A DNA stretch of 64,000 nucleotides from Azonexus fungiphilus (GTDB lineage Bacteria > Pseudomonadota > Gammaproteobacteria > Burkholderiales > Rhodocyclaceae). The translations under genes were made by a program, and so were the position numbers. Below, piece after piece: positions 9,520 through 18,711 of the stretch (positions within the stretch are counted from its first letter, which is position 1; every line of letters starts with the position of its first letter). The stretch lies in contig NZ_RBXP01000014.1 in the NCBI RefSeq assembly GCF_003634965.1, forward strand, positions 1 through 64,000. The letters are read 5' to 3'. The notes under the pieces were generated by a model. The model was not told the origin of the DNA. It saw only the letters and a program-made list of their open reading frames with translations, and ran no database searches.

Positions 9520-10581
9520 ATGACGACGCCGGATGCAACCATGTCCCTGCATTACCCCTTTACCGAGATTCCCGCTGCCGGCGAACTGCGCGAAGTGGCG
9601 CCCGGGATTTTCTGGCTGCGCATGCCGCTGCCCTTTCAGCTCGATCACATCAATCTCTGGCTGCTGCGCGACGGCGCCGGCTGGGCGATCGTTGACACCG
9701 GTTTCCCGGACGACGAGGTCCGCACCGCCTGGCGCGCCATTCTCGACCGCCTCGACGGGCCGGTGACGCGCCTGATCGTCACCCATTTCCACCCCGATCA
9801 CCTCGGCCTGGCGACCTGGCTGATGGCGGAAACCGGGGCGCCGCTGGCGATGACCAGCGGCGAGTTCCTTACTGCCCATGCCGTGTGGCATGAAGTCGGC
9901 GGCCACGGCGCCCGCTTCATGGTCGAGCAGTTCCGTCAGCACGGCCTCGATGCCGACCTGCTGGCCAAGTTCGAGCGCCGCGGTTCCGGCTACCGCAAGG
10001 CGGTCCCCGGGCTGCCCGAGCATTACCAGCGGATCAAGGCCGGCGATGCATTGCGCATCGACTGTCACACCTGGCAAACAGTCATCGGGTATGGTCACGC
10101 CCCGGAGCATCTGGCGCTTTACTGTGCCGAACTGGGCGTGTTAATTTCCGGAGACATGTTGTTGCCAAGGATTTCGACCAATATCAGCGTGTTCGCGGCG
10201 ACCCCGGATGCCGATGCGCTGCGCTGGTACCTGGAGTCCCTGGACCGGATGGCGGAGGAAATTCCGCAGCCGACCCTGGTTTTACCATCACACGGCTTGC
10301 CCTTCACCGGAGTGCAGGCACGGGTGGGTGCATTGCATGCGCACCACGAAGAACGATTGCATGCGCTTGAGAACAGCTGTGAACACGCGCCGCAGAGCGC
10401 AGCCGGGTTGCTCGACGTGTTGTTTGGTCGGGTGCTCGATACACACCAAACGATGTTCGCGATGGGTGAAGCGATTGCCCATCTGAACTATCTGGAACAA
10501 GCCGGTCGGTTGTCGCGCAGCATCGACGCCGACGGGGTGATTCGCTATTCGCGGTTACAGCACCGACCCGCCGCGCACTGA
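9520..10581 (+). CDS. MBL-fold metallo-hydrolase
   Basis: 353-aa metallo-beta-lactamase-fold enzyme. The zinc-binding THFHPDHLG motif fits HxHxDH, and VDTGFPDDEV, YGHAPEHLALY and ISGDMLLPRIS supply the other ligands; a C-terminal helical part (SHGLPFTGVQARV to the end) resembles the BLACT winged-helix tail of hydroxyacylglutathione-hydrolase-like enzymes. It is divergent from liuR and 16 bp before phaC, so it may be co-transcribed with the PHA synthase. ATG codons at 9520 and 9541 are both possible, and neither has a clear ribosome-binding site. Substrate unknown; a thioesterase or lactonase activity is plausible. Confidence 0.85.
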   Translation: MTTPDATMSLHYPFTEIPAAGELREVAPGIFWLRMPLPFQLDHINLWLLRDGAGWAIVDTGFPDDEVRTAWRAILDRLDGPVTRLIVTHFHPDHLGLATWLMAETGAPLAMTSGEFLTAHAVWHEVGGHGARFMVEQFRQHGLDADLLAKFERRGSGYRKAVPGLPEHYQRIKAGDALRIDCHTWQTVIGYGHAPEHLALYCAELGVLISGDMLLPRISTNISVFAATPDADALRWYLESLDRMAEEIPQPTLVLPSHGLPFTGVQARVGALHAHHEERLHALENSCEHAPQSAAGLLDVLFGRVLDTHQTMFAMGEAIAHLNYLEQAGRLSRSIDADGVIRYSRLQHRPAAH

Positions 10582-10597
10582 CAGAGGGAGTTTCAAG

Positions 10598-12433
10598 ATG
10601 TCGCAGCAAACCGAAGACCAGGGCGTCAACCTGCCCAATCCGGCCGAGATGGCCAAGACCTATGCCGAAGTCGCCCAGCGCGCCTCGCGGATCATCACCC
10701 AGTTCATGGAAAAGAAGGCCAAGGACGGCGTCGAGGCGCCGGCCGACGAGCTCGGCGTGGCCAAGGCCTTCATGGACCTGTCGGCGCGCTTGATGGCCAA
10801 TCCGTACAAGCTGGCGCAGACCCAGATGAACATGATGTGGGACTACTTCTCGCTGTGGCAGGGTTCCATGATGAAGATGATGGGCATGCCCGGCGCTGCG
10901 CCGGTGGCAACGCCCAAGAAGGGCGACAACCGCTTCAAGGACGAGGAATGGGAACAGCATTTCCTGTTCGATTTCATGAAGCAGTCCTATTTGATCGCCG
11001 CCCGTCACATCCACGATACGGTCAGTTCGACCGACGGCCTCGACGAGCATACTCAGCAGAAGGTCAATTTCTTCACCCGCCAGTACATCGACGCGCTGTC
11101 GCCGTCGAACTTCGCACTGACCAACCCGGAAGTCTTCCGCGAGACCGTCAAGTCGCACGGGCAGAACCTGATCAAGGGCCTCAACAACCTGCTCCAGGAC
11201 GTCGAGGCGGGTGACGGCCAGCTGCGCATCCGGATGACCGACACCTCGGCTTTCGAGATGGGAAAGAACGTCGCCACGACGCCGGGCAAGGTGGTTTTCC
11301 AGAACGACCTGTTCCAGCTGATCCAGTACGATCCGAAGACGCCGGACCAGTTCAAGAAGCCTTTCCTGATCGTGCCGCCGTGGATCAACAAGTACTACAT
11401 CCTCGATCTGCGCGAGAAGAATTCGCTGGTCAACTGGGCCACCAGCCAGGGCCACACGACCTTCATCATGTCCTGGGTCAACCCGGACGAGAAGCTGGCC
11501 CAGAAGTCGTTCGAGAACTACCTGCTCGAAGGCTCGCTGGAGGCCGTCAATCAGGTCTGCGCCCATACCGGCGAGAACAGCGTCAACATGGCCGGCTACT
11601 GCCTTGGCGGGACGCTGCTGATGACCACGCTGGCCTACATGACTGCCAAGAAGGACAAGCGCGTCAATTCCGCGACCTTCTTCACGACCATGCTCGATTT
11701 CTCCGAACCCGGCGAACTCGGTGTCTTCCTCGACGAGGGCGCCGTCACCGGCCTGGAAAAGAAGATGGCCGAACGCGGCTTCCTCGAGGGGTCGGAAATG
11801 GCCGGCACCTTCAACATGCTGCGCGCCAACGACCTGATCTGGTCATTCGTGGTGAACAACTACCTGATGGGCAAGGATCCCTTCCCCTTCGACCTGCTCT
11901 ACTGGAACTCCGATTCGACGCGGATGCCGGCGGCGATGCACAGCTTCTACCTGCGCAACATGTACCTCGAGAACAAGCTCAAGGACCCTGGTGGCATCAC
12001 CCTGGCCGGCGTCAAGATCGACATCTCGAAGGTCAAGACCCCGTGCTACTTCATCTCGACGATCGAGGATCACATCGCGCCGTGGAAGAGCACCTACATG
12101 GGGGCGCGCCTGCCCTCCGGGCCGACCAAGTTCGTCCTCGGCGGTTCCGGCCACATCGCCGGCATCGTCAATCCACCGGTCGCCAACAAGTATGGCTACT
12201 GGACCAACGATGCCACCGACGGCAACCTGCCGGAAAGCCCCGAGGATTTCCTGGCCGGCGCGACGCAGAATGCCGGTTCGTGGTGGACGCACTGGCACGA
12301 GTGGGTGACCAGCCTGCCCGGTGGTGCGGCCAAGGTGCCGGCTCGCCAGCCTGATGCCGGTGCGCTCAAGGTCATCGAACCGGCGCCGGGCAGCTACGTC
12401 AAGTTCCGCCTGGATACCCAGAAAAAGGCCTGA
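10598..12433 (+). CDS. phaC: Class I poly(3-hydroxyalkanoate) synthase
   Basis: Polymerises 3-hydroxyacyl-CoA into storage polyester. The 611-aa length and single-subunit form are class I. The lipase-like box GYCLGG holds the catalytic Cys; the Asp lies in STIEDHIAPW and the His in GGSGHIAGIVNPP, giving a complete triad. The N-terminal 90 residues are the variable domain. A GGGAG ribosome-binding site precedes the ATG, and a strong hairpin terminator follows. No phaA, phaB or phasin gene is adjacent; the thiolase at 5264 could supply precursor, which is inference. Confidence 0.96.
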   Translation: MSQQTEDQGVNLPNPAEMAKTYAEVAQRASRIITQFMEKKAKDGVEAPADELGVAKAFMDLSARLMANPYKLAQTQMNMMWDYFSLWQGSMMKMMGMPGAAPVATPKKGDNRFKDEEWEQHFLFDFMKQSYLIAARHIHDTVSSTDGLDEHTQQKVNFFTRQYIDALSPSNFALTNPEVFRETVKSHGQNLIKGLNNLLQDVEAGDGQLRIRMTDTSAFEMGKNVATTPGKVVFQNDLFQLIQYDPKTPDQFKKPFLIVPPWINKYYILDLREKNSLVNWATSQGHTTFIMSWVNPDEKLAQKSFENYLLEGSLEAVNQVCAHTGENSVNMAGYCLGGTLLMTTLAYMTAKKDKRVNSATFFTTMLDFSEPGELGVFLDEGAVTGLEKKMAERGFLEGSEMAGTFNMLRANDLIWSFVVNNYLMGKDPFPFDLLYWNSDSTRMPAAMHSFYLRNMYLENKLKDPGGITLAGVKIDISKVKTPCYFISTIEDHIAPWKSTYMGARLPSGPTKFVLGGSGHIAGIVNPPVANKYGYWTNDATDGNLPESPEDFLAGATQNAGSWWTHWHEWVTSLPGGAAKVPARQPDAGALKVIEPAPGSYVKFRLDTQKKA

Positions 12434-12456
12434 GCGTAAGGCCTGGCTGACGACAG

Positions 12457-12480
12457 AAAGGGGGCTTCGGCCCCCTTTTC
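12457..12480 (+). terminator. Intrinsic terminator after phaC
   Basis: Perfect 9-bp stem AAAGGGGGC / GCCCCCTTT around a TTCG tetraloop (12457-12478), followed by T residues, 23 nt after the phaC stop. Confidence 0.88.
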
Positions 12481-12584
12481 CATTGTGTAAAGGGCTTTGC
12501 CATTTGTTACATATCGCCGGAGAAAGGCTTCCGGGGGCGTGCTAATCTGGATCGGTCGTCATCGAACAGCCGAAGGAGGCCCAC

Positions 12585-13247
12585 ATGAAGAATACGATCC
12601 TCGTCCTCAGCGCCGCCAGTCTGGCGCTTTCGGGATGCGCCAACATGGATGAAACCCAGCGCCATACCGGTACCGGTGCTGCCATCGGTGCTGTTGCCGG
12701 GGCCGTCATCGGGGCTGCGACATCGAGTCGCTCCGACCGCGGCAAGGGTGCCGCGATCGGCGCTGCTGCCGGGGCCGCGATCGGGGCCGGCGGCGGTTAC
12801 CTGTGGTCGAAGCGGATGCAGGAACAGAAAGCAGCGATGGAGCAGGCAACCGAGGGGACCGGTGTCGAGGTCACGCAGACCAACGACAATCGTCTGAAGC
12901 TCGAGATTCCCAGCGACATCTCCTTCGATTCCGGCCGTGCCGACATCAAGCCGTCGCTGCGGCCGGTGCTCGACAAGCTGGCGCAGGGCCTGGCCCAGCA
13001 TCCGGTGACCCGGGTGACGATCGTCGGTCATACCGACAATGTCGGCTCGGACACGGTGAACAACCCGCTGTCGGTCAATCGTGCGGCTGCCGTCCGGGAT
13101 TATCTGGTGCCGCGCGGCGTTGCCTCGTCGCGGATCGGCATCGACGGCCGCGGATCGCGCGAACCGGTTGCCGACAACGCGACGGCGCAGGGCCGGGCGA
13201 TGAATCGTCGGGTCGAGATCTTCGTCGCCGAAACGAGCGGCGGCTGA
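12585..13247 (+). CDS. OmpA-family lipoprotein with glycine-zipper region
   Basis: Outer-membrane lipoprotein of 220 aa. The signal peptide ends in lipobox LSGC (Cys18). Residues about 28-75 are rich in Gly/Ala (GTGAAIGAVAGAVIGA and similar), a glycine zipper. The C-terminal OmpA domain begins near ISFDSGRADIKPS and includes GHTDNVGSDTVNNPLSVNRA, the peptidoglycan-binding core. It is a YiaD/Pal-like envelope anchor that probably ties the outer membrane to the wall. It stands alone, with terminators on both sides. Confidence 0.92.
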   Translation: MKNTILVLSAASLALSGCANMDETQRHTGTGAAIGAVAGAVIGAATSSRSDRGKGAAIGAAAGAAIGAGGGYLWSKRMQEQKAAMEQATEGTGVEVTQTNDNRLKLEIPSDISFDSGRADIKPSLRPVLDKLAQGLAQHPVTRVTIVGHTDNVGSDTVNNPLSVNRAAAVRDYLVPRGVASSRIGIDGRGSREPVADNATAQGRAMNRRVEIFVAETSGG

Positions 13248-13266
13248 GCGCCGCTACCGGCAACGG

Positions 13267-13291
13267 AAAAGCCCACAATGCGGGCTTTTTT
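13267..13291 (+). terminator. Intrinsic terminator after the OmpA-like gene
   Basis: AAAAGCCC (13267-13274) pairs with GGGCTTTT (13282-13289) and runs into TT. It abuts the stop codon of the convergent ubiT gene, so it may act in both directions. Confidence 0.8.
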
Positions 13292-13746
13292 CATTGCCGG
13301 CCGGGCAGTGGCAGACGCGACAGCGAAGGCAGTTCGATGGCATCGAGCATGTTCTTGACGATCAGGCCGAGCTCGGTGTCGCCGGTGATTTCGAGTTCGC
13401 GGTTGAAGAACAGTGTGTCCGGATCTTCCTGGCGGCTGAGAAGTTGCAGGTAGGCGGAAAGATTGGCGGCGAAGGCCAGGTCGGGCTCCCGCTGTGCCCG
13501 GAAAACCGGGCGGAACAAGCCGTCACGGTAGGTGTAGCAGGCCTCGCCACCGGTATCGAGGACACGTACGCGGAACAGCTTGTCCTCGAGCACGGTCAAC
13601 TCGCTTTCAGGCAACAATTTCAGTTTCAGGGCGGCGTTCAGCGCCCCGACCAGAACCAGCGTATGTGGCCATTGCGGCAGCTTCTGGCCGATCCCGGCAA
13701 CGAAGTCGGGCAGGCGGAAACGCGGGATGGTGAAGTTTGGATTCAT
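13291..13746 (-). CDS. ubiT: SCP2-domain accessory factor of anaerobic ubiquinone synthesis
   Basis: 151-aa SCP2-like lipid-binding protein (YhbT/UbiT). In E. coli UbiT works with UbiU and UbiV in O2-independent ubiquinone synthesis, probably as the lipid-binding partner like UbiJ in the aerobic route. The SCP2 core runs from about residue 40 ([23 protein letters not shown]) to [14 protein letters not shown]. The ATG overlaps the ubiV stop by 4 bp, and it is the last gene of ubiUVT. Confidence 0.88.
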   Translation of the reverse strand: MNPNFTIPRFRLPDFVAGIGQKLPQWPHTLVLVGALNAALKLKLLPESELTVLEDKLFRVRVLDTGGEACYTYRDGLFRPVFRAQREPDLAFAANLSAYLQLLSRQEDPDTLFFNRELEITGDTELGLIVKNMLDAIELPSLSRLPLPGRQ

Positions 13747-14639
13747 GCGCTGGCTCCAGCTCGGGTGTGATGTTCGGCGATTCCGGCGTCACCGAACCAG
13801 TAGCCGTCGACCAGGCCGCTGCTGCTCCAGTCGCTGCTCCCGGCGATCGTCGGCTGGCCCTGGCGGGCAGCGTCGAAGGCGGCGATGATCGCGTTCATGT
13901 GCGCCTTCTGCGGGCTGAGGCGGATGCTGTCAATGCCGATCTCGCGTAGCGTCGGCATCTCGGCAAGCAGGCAGTAGCTTTGTGCCGACATCGTCTGGAT
14001 CCCGTTGATGGTCAGGAACTGCTGGCCCTCGCGGGTACGCAGCGTCAATCCTTCCTCGTGGTCGAGGCATTTGAACTGGCAGTCGTCCTTGTTCAGCTCG
14101 TAATGGCGGGCGGTGAAGCAGCGGGCCGAAAAGGCCAGCGGCAGCTTGCCGAAGGCGAAGACCTCGGTTTCGACACCGGCCGGGCGGCTGCGGTGCAGCG
14201 TCTCGATGATCGTCCGCGAAGCCTCCAGTGGCGGTATCCAGCGGCACATGCCGTAGCCGGCGAAAGTCGCCAGCGTGGCCTCGTTGTAGATATTGAGGTG
14301 CGGTCCGGCGACGAATTTTTGCCCAAAAACCAGGTTGACCGCACCCAGGTCGTTGGCTTCAACCTTGCAGCCGGCCTCGTCGACCAGCCGCCGAAGTGCC
14401 TTCAGGTCGCTTTCCGATTCGAGCAGGGCTTGCGCCGAGACGACGACCTCCTTGCCGGCATCGCTCAGGTCGCGGGCCAGGCCGATCCAGTCGGTGGTGC
14501 GCAGTTGCTGGCGGCGCGAACAGACGACTTCGCCGACGTAGATGGTGTCGATGGCCGGGTTTTCGGCCATTTCGGCGTAGAACGCCATGACTTCGGCCTT
14601 CGGCCAGAAATAGAGCAGGGGCCCCAGCGACAGTTTCAT
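13743..14639 (-). CDS. ubiV: UbiV, Fe-S protein of the U32 family
   Basis: 298-aa U32-family protein forming the UbiU-UbiV complex for O2-independent ring hydroxylation in ubiquinone synthesis. Four Cys match the 4Fe-4S ligand spacing of E. coli UbiV: C40 in GEVVCSRR and the C-x12-C-x3-C set in [20 protein letters not shown]. The start is placed at ATG 14639 because GGAGGT lies 4 nt upstream, overlapping the end of ubiU; a GTG at 14651 would put that ribosome-binding site inside the gene. Despite the peptidase U32 name, it is not expected to be a protease. Confidence 0.92.
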   Translation of the reverse strand: MKLSLGPLLYFWPKAEVMAFYAEMAENPAIDTIYVGEVVCSRRQQLRTTDWIGLARDLSDAGKEVVVSAQALLESESDLKALRRLVDEAGCKVEANDLGAVNLVFGQKFVAGPHLNIYNEATLATFAGYGMCRWIPPLEASRTIIETLHRSRPAGVETEVFAFGKLPLAFSARCFTARHYELNKDDCQFKCLDHEEGLTLRTREGQQFLTINGIQTMSAQSYCLLAEMPTLREIGIDSIRLSPQKAHMNAIIAAFDAARQGQPTIAGSSDWSSSGLVDGYWFGDAGIAEHHTRAGASA

Positions 14640-14641
14640 GC

Positions 14642-15649
14642 TTACCTCCACGGCCGGTTGTAGGCGCCCAAGGTCGCCTGGTTGCCCTCGGAAACCTTGG
14701 CCAGTTCGGCGTGCCAGGCTGGTTTGACGTGATAGCGTTCGCTGCCGTCGCGCAGTGCGTCGAGGGCAGCGCGCAGCGTCCGGGTGACCTGGGTGACGTA
14801 GGCCGGACTGCGCTGGCGGCCCTCGACCTTGATCGCCTTGACCCCGATGCGGATGATTTCCGGCAGGATTTCCAGGACGTTCAGGCTGGTCGGTTCCTCG
14901 AGCGCATAATAGGTTTCACCCTGGACGTCGAAGCGGCCCTTGCACAGCGTCGGATAGCCAGCCGGCTCGTCGTCGCCGAAGCGGTCAATGAGGATGCCGT
15001 TGAGCCGCGTTTCCATCACGCCCGGTTGCTTGTCCCACTTGACGTACTTGGCCGGCGAGCAGGCGCCGACGGTGTTCGGCGATTCGCCGCAGGCGTAGGA
15101 CGACAGCCAGCAGCGTCCCTCGTTCATCACGCACAGGCTGCCGAAGCCGAAGACCTCGATCTCGACGCTGGTGTTGCGGATGACATGCTCGACCTGGGCC
15201 AGCGTCAGCACTCGCGGCAGGACGGCGCGCCGGATGCCGAATTCGCGCTGACAGAAATTGATCGCCTCGTAGCTGGTGGCCGATCCCTGGACCGACAGGT
15301 GCAGGCGTTGCTGCGGATGGCGGCGGGCGGCATAGTCGAGCAGGCCGACGTCGGCCAGGATGATCGCGTCGACGCCGAGATCGACGGCGGTGTCCACGGC
15401 CCGTTGCCAGTCGACGACGCGCCCGGCCTGGGCGAAGGTATTGATTGCCAGCAGGACCTCGCGGCCCTTGGTATGGGCGTAGCGGATACCCTCGCTGATG
15501 CCCTTCTGGTCGAAATTGAGGCCGGCGAAGTTGCGCGCGTTGGTATCGTTCTTGAAGCCGAGATAAACGGCATCGGCACCGTTGTCGACAGCCGCCTTGA
15601 GGGCCGGCAGGCTGCCGGCGGGACAGACGAGATCGGGCAGGGGGAGCAT
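14642..15649 (-). CDS. ubiU: UbiU, Fe-S protein of the U32 family
   Basis: 335-aa partner of UbiV in O2-independent ubiquinone hydroxylation. The four cluster-binding Cys are visible with E. coli-like spacing: LCVMNEGRC (C-x6-C), then the Cys of NTVGACSP 17 residues on, and PTLCKGRF. The start at 15649 ([13 protein letters not shown]) fits the family; an in-frame upstream extension to 15718 would run through the promoter and FNR box and is rejected. It is the first gene of ubiUVT, so FNR control would cover all three. Confidence 0.93.
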   Translation of the reverse strand: MLPLPDLVCPAGSLPALKAAVDNGADAVYLGFKNDTNARNFAGLNFDQKGISEGIRYAHTKGREVLLAINTFAQAGRVVDWQRAVDTAVDLGVDAIILADVGLLDYAARRHPQQRLHLSVQGSATSYEAINFCQREFGIRRAVLPRVLTLAQVEHVIRNTSVEIEVFGFGSLCVMNEGRCWLSSYACGESPNTVGACSPAKYVKWDKQPGVMETRLNGILIDRFGDDEPAGYPTLCKGRFDVQGETYYALEEPTSLNVLEILPEIIRIGVKAIKVEGRQRSPAYVTQVTRTLRAALDALRDGSERYHVKPAWHAELAKVSEGNQATLGAYNRPWR

Positions 15650-15677
15650 GGCAGGGTTCGTTCGGGACAAGCGGACG

Positions 15678-15718
15678 AGTATAGCCAGCGTCGCCGGGCG
15701 GCCATTGATCCGCATCAA
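15678..15718 (-). promoter_or_regulatory. FNR/Anr box and promoter of ubiUVT
   Basis: TTGATCCGCATCAA at 15705-15718 is an exact match to the FNR consensus TTGAT-N4-ATCAA. On the minus strand a -10 element TATACT lies at 15683-15678, giving a start near 15671. The box centre (15711.5) is then about 40.5 bp upstream, the class II activator position. The sequence therefore predicts anaerobic activation of ubiUVT, in line with the known FNR control of these genes in E. coli. Confidence 0.82.
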
Positions 15719-15775
15719 AGGCTACGCTCGTGCTAGGATTCCAGGCACCTTTCCCTCGCCGAAAAGCCAGCATTC

Positions 15776-16678
15776 ATGTCCGGAAACCATGTTCTCGTCG
15801 TCGACGACGAAGCGATCAACCTGATGCTGATCGAGGATTTTCTCGAGCAGGAGCAACTGGCGCTCGAACCCTTCAGCGATCCGCTGGCTGCCTGGGCGCG
15901 GATGTCGGCGCCGGGCAGCGATTTTTCGCTGGTCATCCTCGATCGCATGATGCCGGGCATGGACGGCATGGAGTTCCTGCGCCGGGTCAAGGGCGACGGC
16001 CGTTTCGCCGACGTGCCGGTGATCATGCAGACTGCCGCTTCGGCGCCGGAGCAGGTGCGCGAGGGCCTGGAGGCCGGTGCCTACTATTACCTGACCAAGC
16101 CCTACGCACCCGAGGCCTTGATCTCGATCGTCCGCGCGGCGCTCGAGGACCGGCGCGCGCGAGCCTCGCTGCGCACCCGGGCGGCCCGCCTGGAAGAGGC
16201 GCAAAAGCTGCTGCGCGGTGCCGAGTACGCTTTCGCCACGCTCGAGGACGTTGCCTGCCTGGTGCCGGTACTGGCGGCGATGTGCCCCGATCCGGACCGG
16301 GTGGCGCCGGGGCTGTCGGACCTGATGGTCAATGCTGTCGAGCATGGCAACCTGGGCATCAGCTACCGTGAGAAATCCCTGCTCAAGTGGGATGGCGACT
16401 GGGAGGCCGAGATCCGGCGCCGCCTCGACCTGCCGCAGTTCCGCGGGCGCCAGGCGACGATCCGCGTCGAGCATGGTGCCGAGGCGATCAGCTTTCGCAT
16501 CGTCGACCAGGGCGATGGCTTCGACTGGCAGAAATTCCTCGAATTCGATCCCGAGCGCGCCTTCGATCCGAACGGTCGCGGCATCGCCATGGCCCGCCTG
16601 ACCAGCTTTGCCAGCCTCGCCTACGAGGGCCGCGGCAATATCGTCACGGCCACCGTTGCCCGCAGCTTGCCGGGGTGA
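15776..16678 (+). CDS. Response regulator with C-terminal HATPase domain
   Basis: 300-aa protein. Residues 1 to about 125 form a receiver domain: acidic DDE near residue 10, phosphoacceptor Asp in LVILDRMMPGMDG, and conserved Lys in YLTKPYAPE. After a linker helix, residues about 165-300 resemble an RsbW/anti-sigma type HATPase_c domain (DLMVNAVEHGNLGISY as N-box, VDQGDGFDW as G1, PNGRGIAMAR as G2). No output DNA-binding domain is seen; phosphorylation may gate a protein-kinase or partner-switching activity. It diverges from ubiU, and the FNR box lies 58 bp upstream of its start, so it could also respond to oxygen. Confidence 0.85.
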   Translation: MSGNHVLVVDDEAINLMLIEDFLEQEQLALEPFSDPLAAWARMSAPGSDFSLVILDRMMPGMDGMEFLRRVKGDGRFADVPVIMQTAASAPEQVREGLEAGAYYYLTKPYAPEALISIVRAALEDRRARASLRTRAARLEEAQKLLRGAEYAFATLEDVACLVPVLAAMCPDPDRVAPGLSDLMVNAVEHGNLGISYREKSLLKWDGDWEAEIRRRLDLPQFRGRQATIRVEHGAEAISFRIVDQGDGFDWQKFLEFDPERAFDPNGRGIAMARLTSFASLAYEGRGNIVTATVARSLPG

Positions 16679-16684
16679 GCCGGT

Positions 16685-17611
16685 TCAGCGGACGACGATC
16701 GTCGGTTTGAAGCCGAGCGCCCCGCGGATCCGTTCGGCGACCTGTTCGGCAGCCGGGCGCGACGTGTAGGGCCCGAGCTGCAGGCGGTGCAGGTTGCCGG
16801 CCCGGAGGATGTGCATCGGCTCGCCGATCCAGTCCAGTTCGCGTTCCATGTGCCGTTTCAGGTTGTCGGCATTGTCGGCGTTGGCAAACGCCCCCAGTTG
16901 CAGGTAGGTGCCAGCCGGCAGCGCGGTTTCGACGCTCGGCGGGGGGCTCGGCGGCAGTGCCGGACGGCTCGGCGGCGCGACCTCAGCATACACGGTCGAC
17001 GTGCCTTCGCCGGGCAAAATGGCCTCGACCTCGACCTGGCCGCTGCCGCCCTGGATCAGGCCAAGCTTGTAGGCGGCGGTGTAGGACAGGTCGATGATCC
17101 GCCCGGCGTGGAAGGGGCCGCGGTCGATGACGCGGACGACGACGCTGCGCCCGCTCTGCAGATGGGTGACGCGGACGTAAGAGGGCAGGGCCAGCGTCGG
17201 GTGCGCCGCGGTCATCGCGAACATGTCGTAAGGCTCGCCGATCGAGGTCTTCTGGCCGTGGAACTTCTTGCCGTACCAGCTGGCGATGCCGCGCGCCTTG
17301 TATGGCTGGACGCTGGTATTGGGGACGTAGCGGGTGCCGAATACCTCGTAGGGGCGCAGCGCCGGCTTGTGCAGGGGCTCCCAGCGCGGGACGGCGTCGG
17401 GTGTCAGCTCGAGGTTCTCGGGGATCTCGTCGGCCGGGCCATCGTCCTTGTAGTAGCCGCCGCCACGCCGTTGCGTCGGCGGCGGTGTCGTCGCCCGGAC
17501 TGGCGGATTGCTGGCGCTGGTGCCACCGTGGTGGACCGGGGCTTCGGGGGTGCTGCCGCAGGCGCTCAGCAAGAGCAGCAGCAAGGCCGGGGGAAGATGG
17601 CGTCGGATCAT
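16685..17611 (-). CDS. rlpA: Septal-ring/peptidoglycan lipoprotein RlpA with SPOR domain
   Basis: 308-aa lipoprotein. The signal peptide MIRRHLPPALLLLLLSACGS ends in a lipobox Cys. The double-psi beta-barrel covers about residues 100-190 (GIASWYGKKFHGQKTS through VRVIDRGPFHAGRIIDLS), and a SPOR domain fills the C-terminal 75 residues (GTYLQLGAFANADNADNL to the end), which binds denuded glycan at the septum. In Pseudomonas RlpA is a lytic transglycosylase for naked glycan. The start overlaps the rodA stop by 4 bp; in-frame sequence upstream is a rodA shadow. It is last in the shape operon. Confidence 0.92.
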   Translation of the reverse strand: MIRRHLPPALLLLLLSACGSTPEAPVHHGGTSASNPPVRATTPPPTQRRGGGYYKDDGPADEIPENLELTPDAVPRWEPLHKPALRPYEVFGTRYVPNTSVQPYKARGIASWYGKKFHGQKTSIGEPYDMFAMTAAHPTLALPSYVRVTHLQSGRSVVVRVIDRGPFHAGRIIDLSYTAAYKLGLIQGGSGQVEVEAILPGEGTSTVYAEVAPPSRPALPPSPPPSVETALPAGTYLQLGAFANADNADNLKRHMERELDWIGEPMHILRAGNLHRLQLGPYTSRPAAEQVAERIRGALGFKPTIVVR

Positions 17612-18711
17612 TTTTTCACCAGCATGCGATGGGTGTGGATGCTCATCAGGATGCCGACGCCGAGCATCAGCGTCAGCAGCGCGGTGCCGCCGTAGCTGAT
17701 GAAGGGCAGCGGGACGCCGACCACCGGCAGGATCCCGGAAACCATGCCCATGTTGACGAAGGCGTAGATGAAGAAGACCAGCGTCAGCGCACCGGCCAGC
17801 AGGCGTGAGAACATTGTCGGGGCGGCGGCGGCGATCATCAGGCCGCGACCGATCAGCAGCGTGAACAGGACGAGCAGGATGCCGTTGCCGAGCAGTCCCC
17901 ATTCTTCGGAAAAGACGGCAAAGATGAAGTCGGTGTGCTTTTCCGGGATGAACTCGAGGTGGGTCTGGCTGCCCTTCAGCCAGCCCTTGCCGAGGCTGCC
18001 GCCGGAGCCGATGGCGATCGTCGACTGGATGATGTGGTAGCCGGCGCCGAGGGGGTCGGAGGTCGGGTCGAGCAGCGTCAGCACACGCCGGCGCTGGTAG
18101 TCGTGCAGCATGTTCCAGGCGAAGGGCATGGCGGCGCCAAAGGCGGCGGCGAGACCGAACATCACCTTCCAGGGCAGGCCGGCGAAGAAGATCACGAAGA
18201 AGCCGGCGGCGCCGATCAGCAGGGAGGTGCCGAGGTCCGGCTGCTTGAGGATGAAGGCAATTGGCACCAGCAGGATGAGGGTGGCGATGAAGTAGTGCTT
18301 GCCGCGCAGCATCGACTCGTGTTTGTGGAAATACCAGGCGAGCATCAGCGGCATCGCGATCTTCATGATTTCGGATGGCTGGATGCGGACGAAGCCAAGC
18401 GAGATCCAGCGCCGCGAGCCGTTGACGACGATGCCGAAAAGGGCAACGCCAAGCAGCAGGACGACGCCGAGCAGGTAAAGCGGAACCGCGAAGCGCATCA
18501 AGGTCTGTGGCGGGGTCCGGGCAACCAGCAGCATCACCGCCATCGACGCGGCCATGTTGATCAGCTGCCGGTCGAGCTTCCAGAAGCCTTCGCTGGCGGT
18601 TGCCGAATACACCGTCAGCAAGCCGATCGCCATCAGTGCCAGGACGATCAGGAAAAGCGGCATGTCGAGGTGGGCGAGAATGCCCTGGATGATCCGCTTA
18701 ATCAGCTTCAT
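17608..18711 (-). CDS. rodA: Rod-shape peptidoglycan polymerase RodA
   Basis: 367-aa SEDS-family membrane glycosyltransferase that polymerises lipid II for lateral wall growth with PBP2. About ten hydrophobic segments are visible, along with SEDS motifs such as GSRRWISLGFVRIQPSEIMKIA, DLGTSLLIGAAGFFVIFFAG and the C-terminal GVPLPFISYGGTALLTLM. The start overlaps the end of mrdA by 14 bp, as is common for this pair. Confidence 0.96.
   Translation of the reverse strand: MKLIKRIIQGILAHLDMPLFLIVLALMAIGLLTVYSATASEGFWKLDRQLINMAASMAVMLLVARTPPQTLMRFAVPLYLLGVVLLLGVALFGIVVNGSRRWISLGFVRIQPSEIMKIAMPLMLAWYFHKHESMLRGKHYFIATLILLVPIAFILKQPDLGTSLLIGAAGFFVIFFAGLPWKVMFGLAAAFGAAMPFAWNMLHDYQRRRVLTLLDPTSDPLGAGYHIIQSTIAIGSGGSLGKGWLKGSQTHLEFIPEKHTDFIFAVFSEEWGLLGNGILLVLFTLLIGRGLMIAAAAPTMFSRLLAGALTLVFFIYAFVNMGMVSGILPVVGVPLPFISYGGTALLTLMLGVGILMSIHTHRMLVKK

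Noticed and set aside
15650..15718. Longer N-terminus for UbiU starting at 15718
   Set aside because: It would translate through the FNR box and -10 element and adds residues not found in UbiU proteins.
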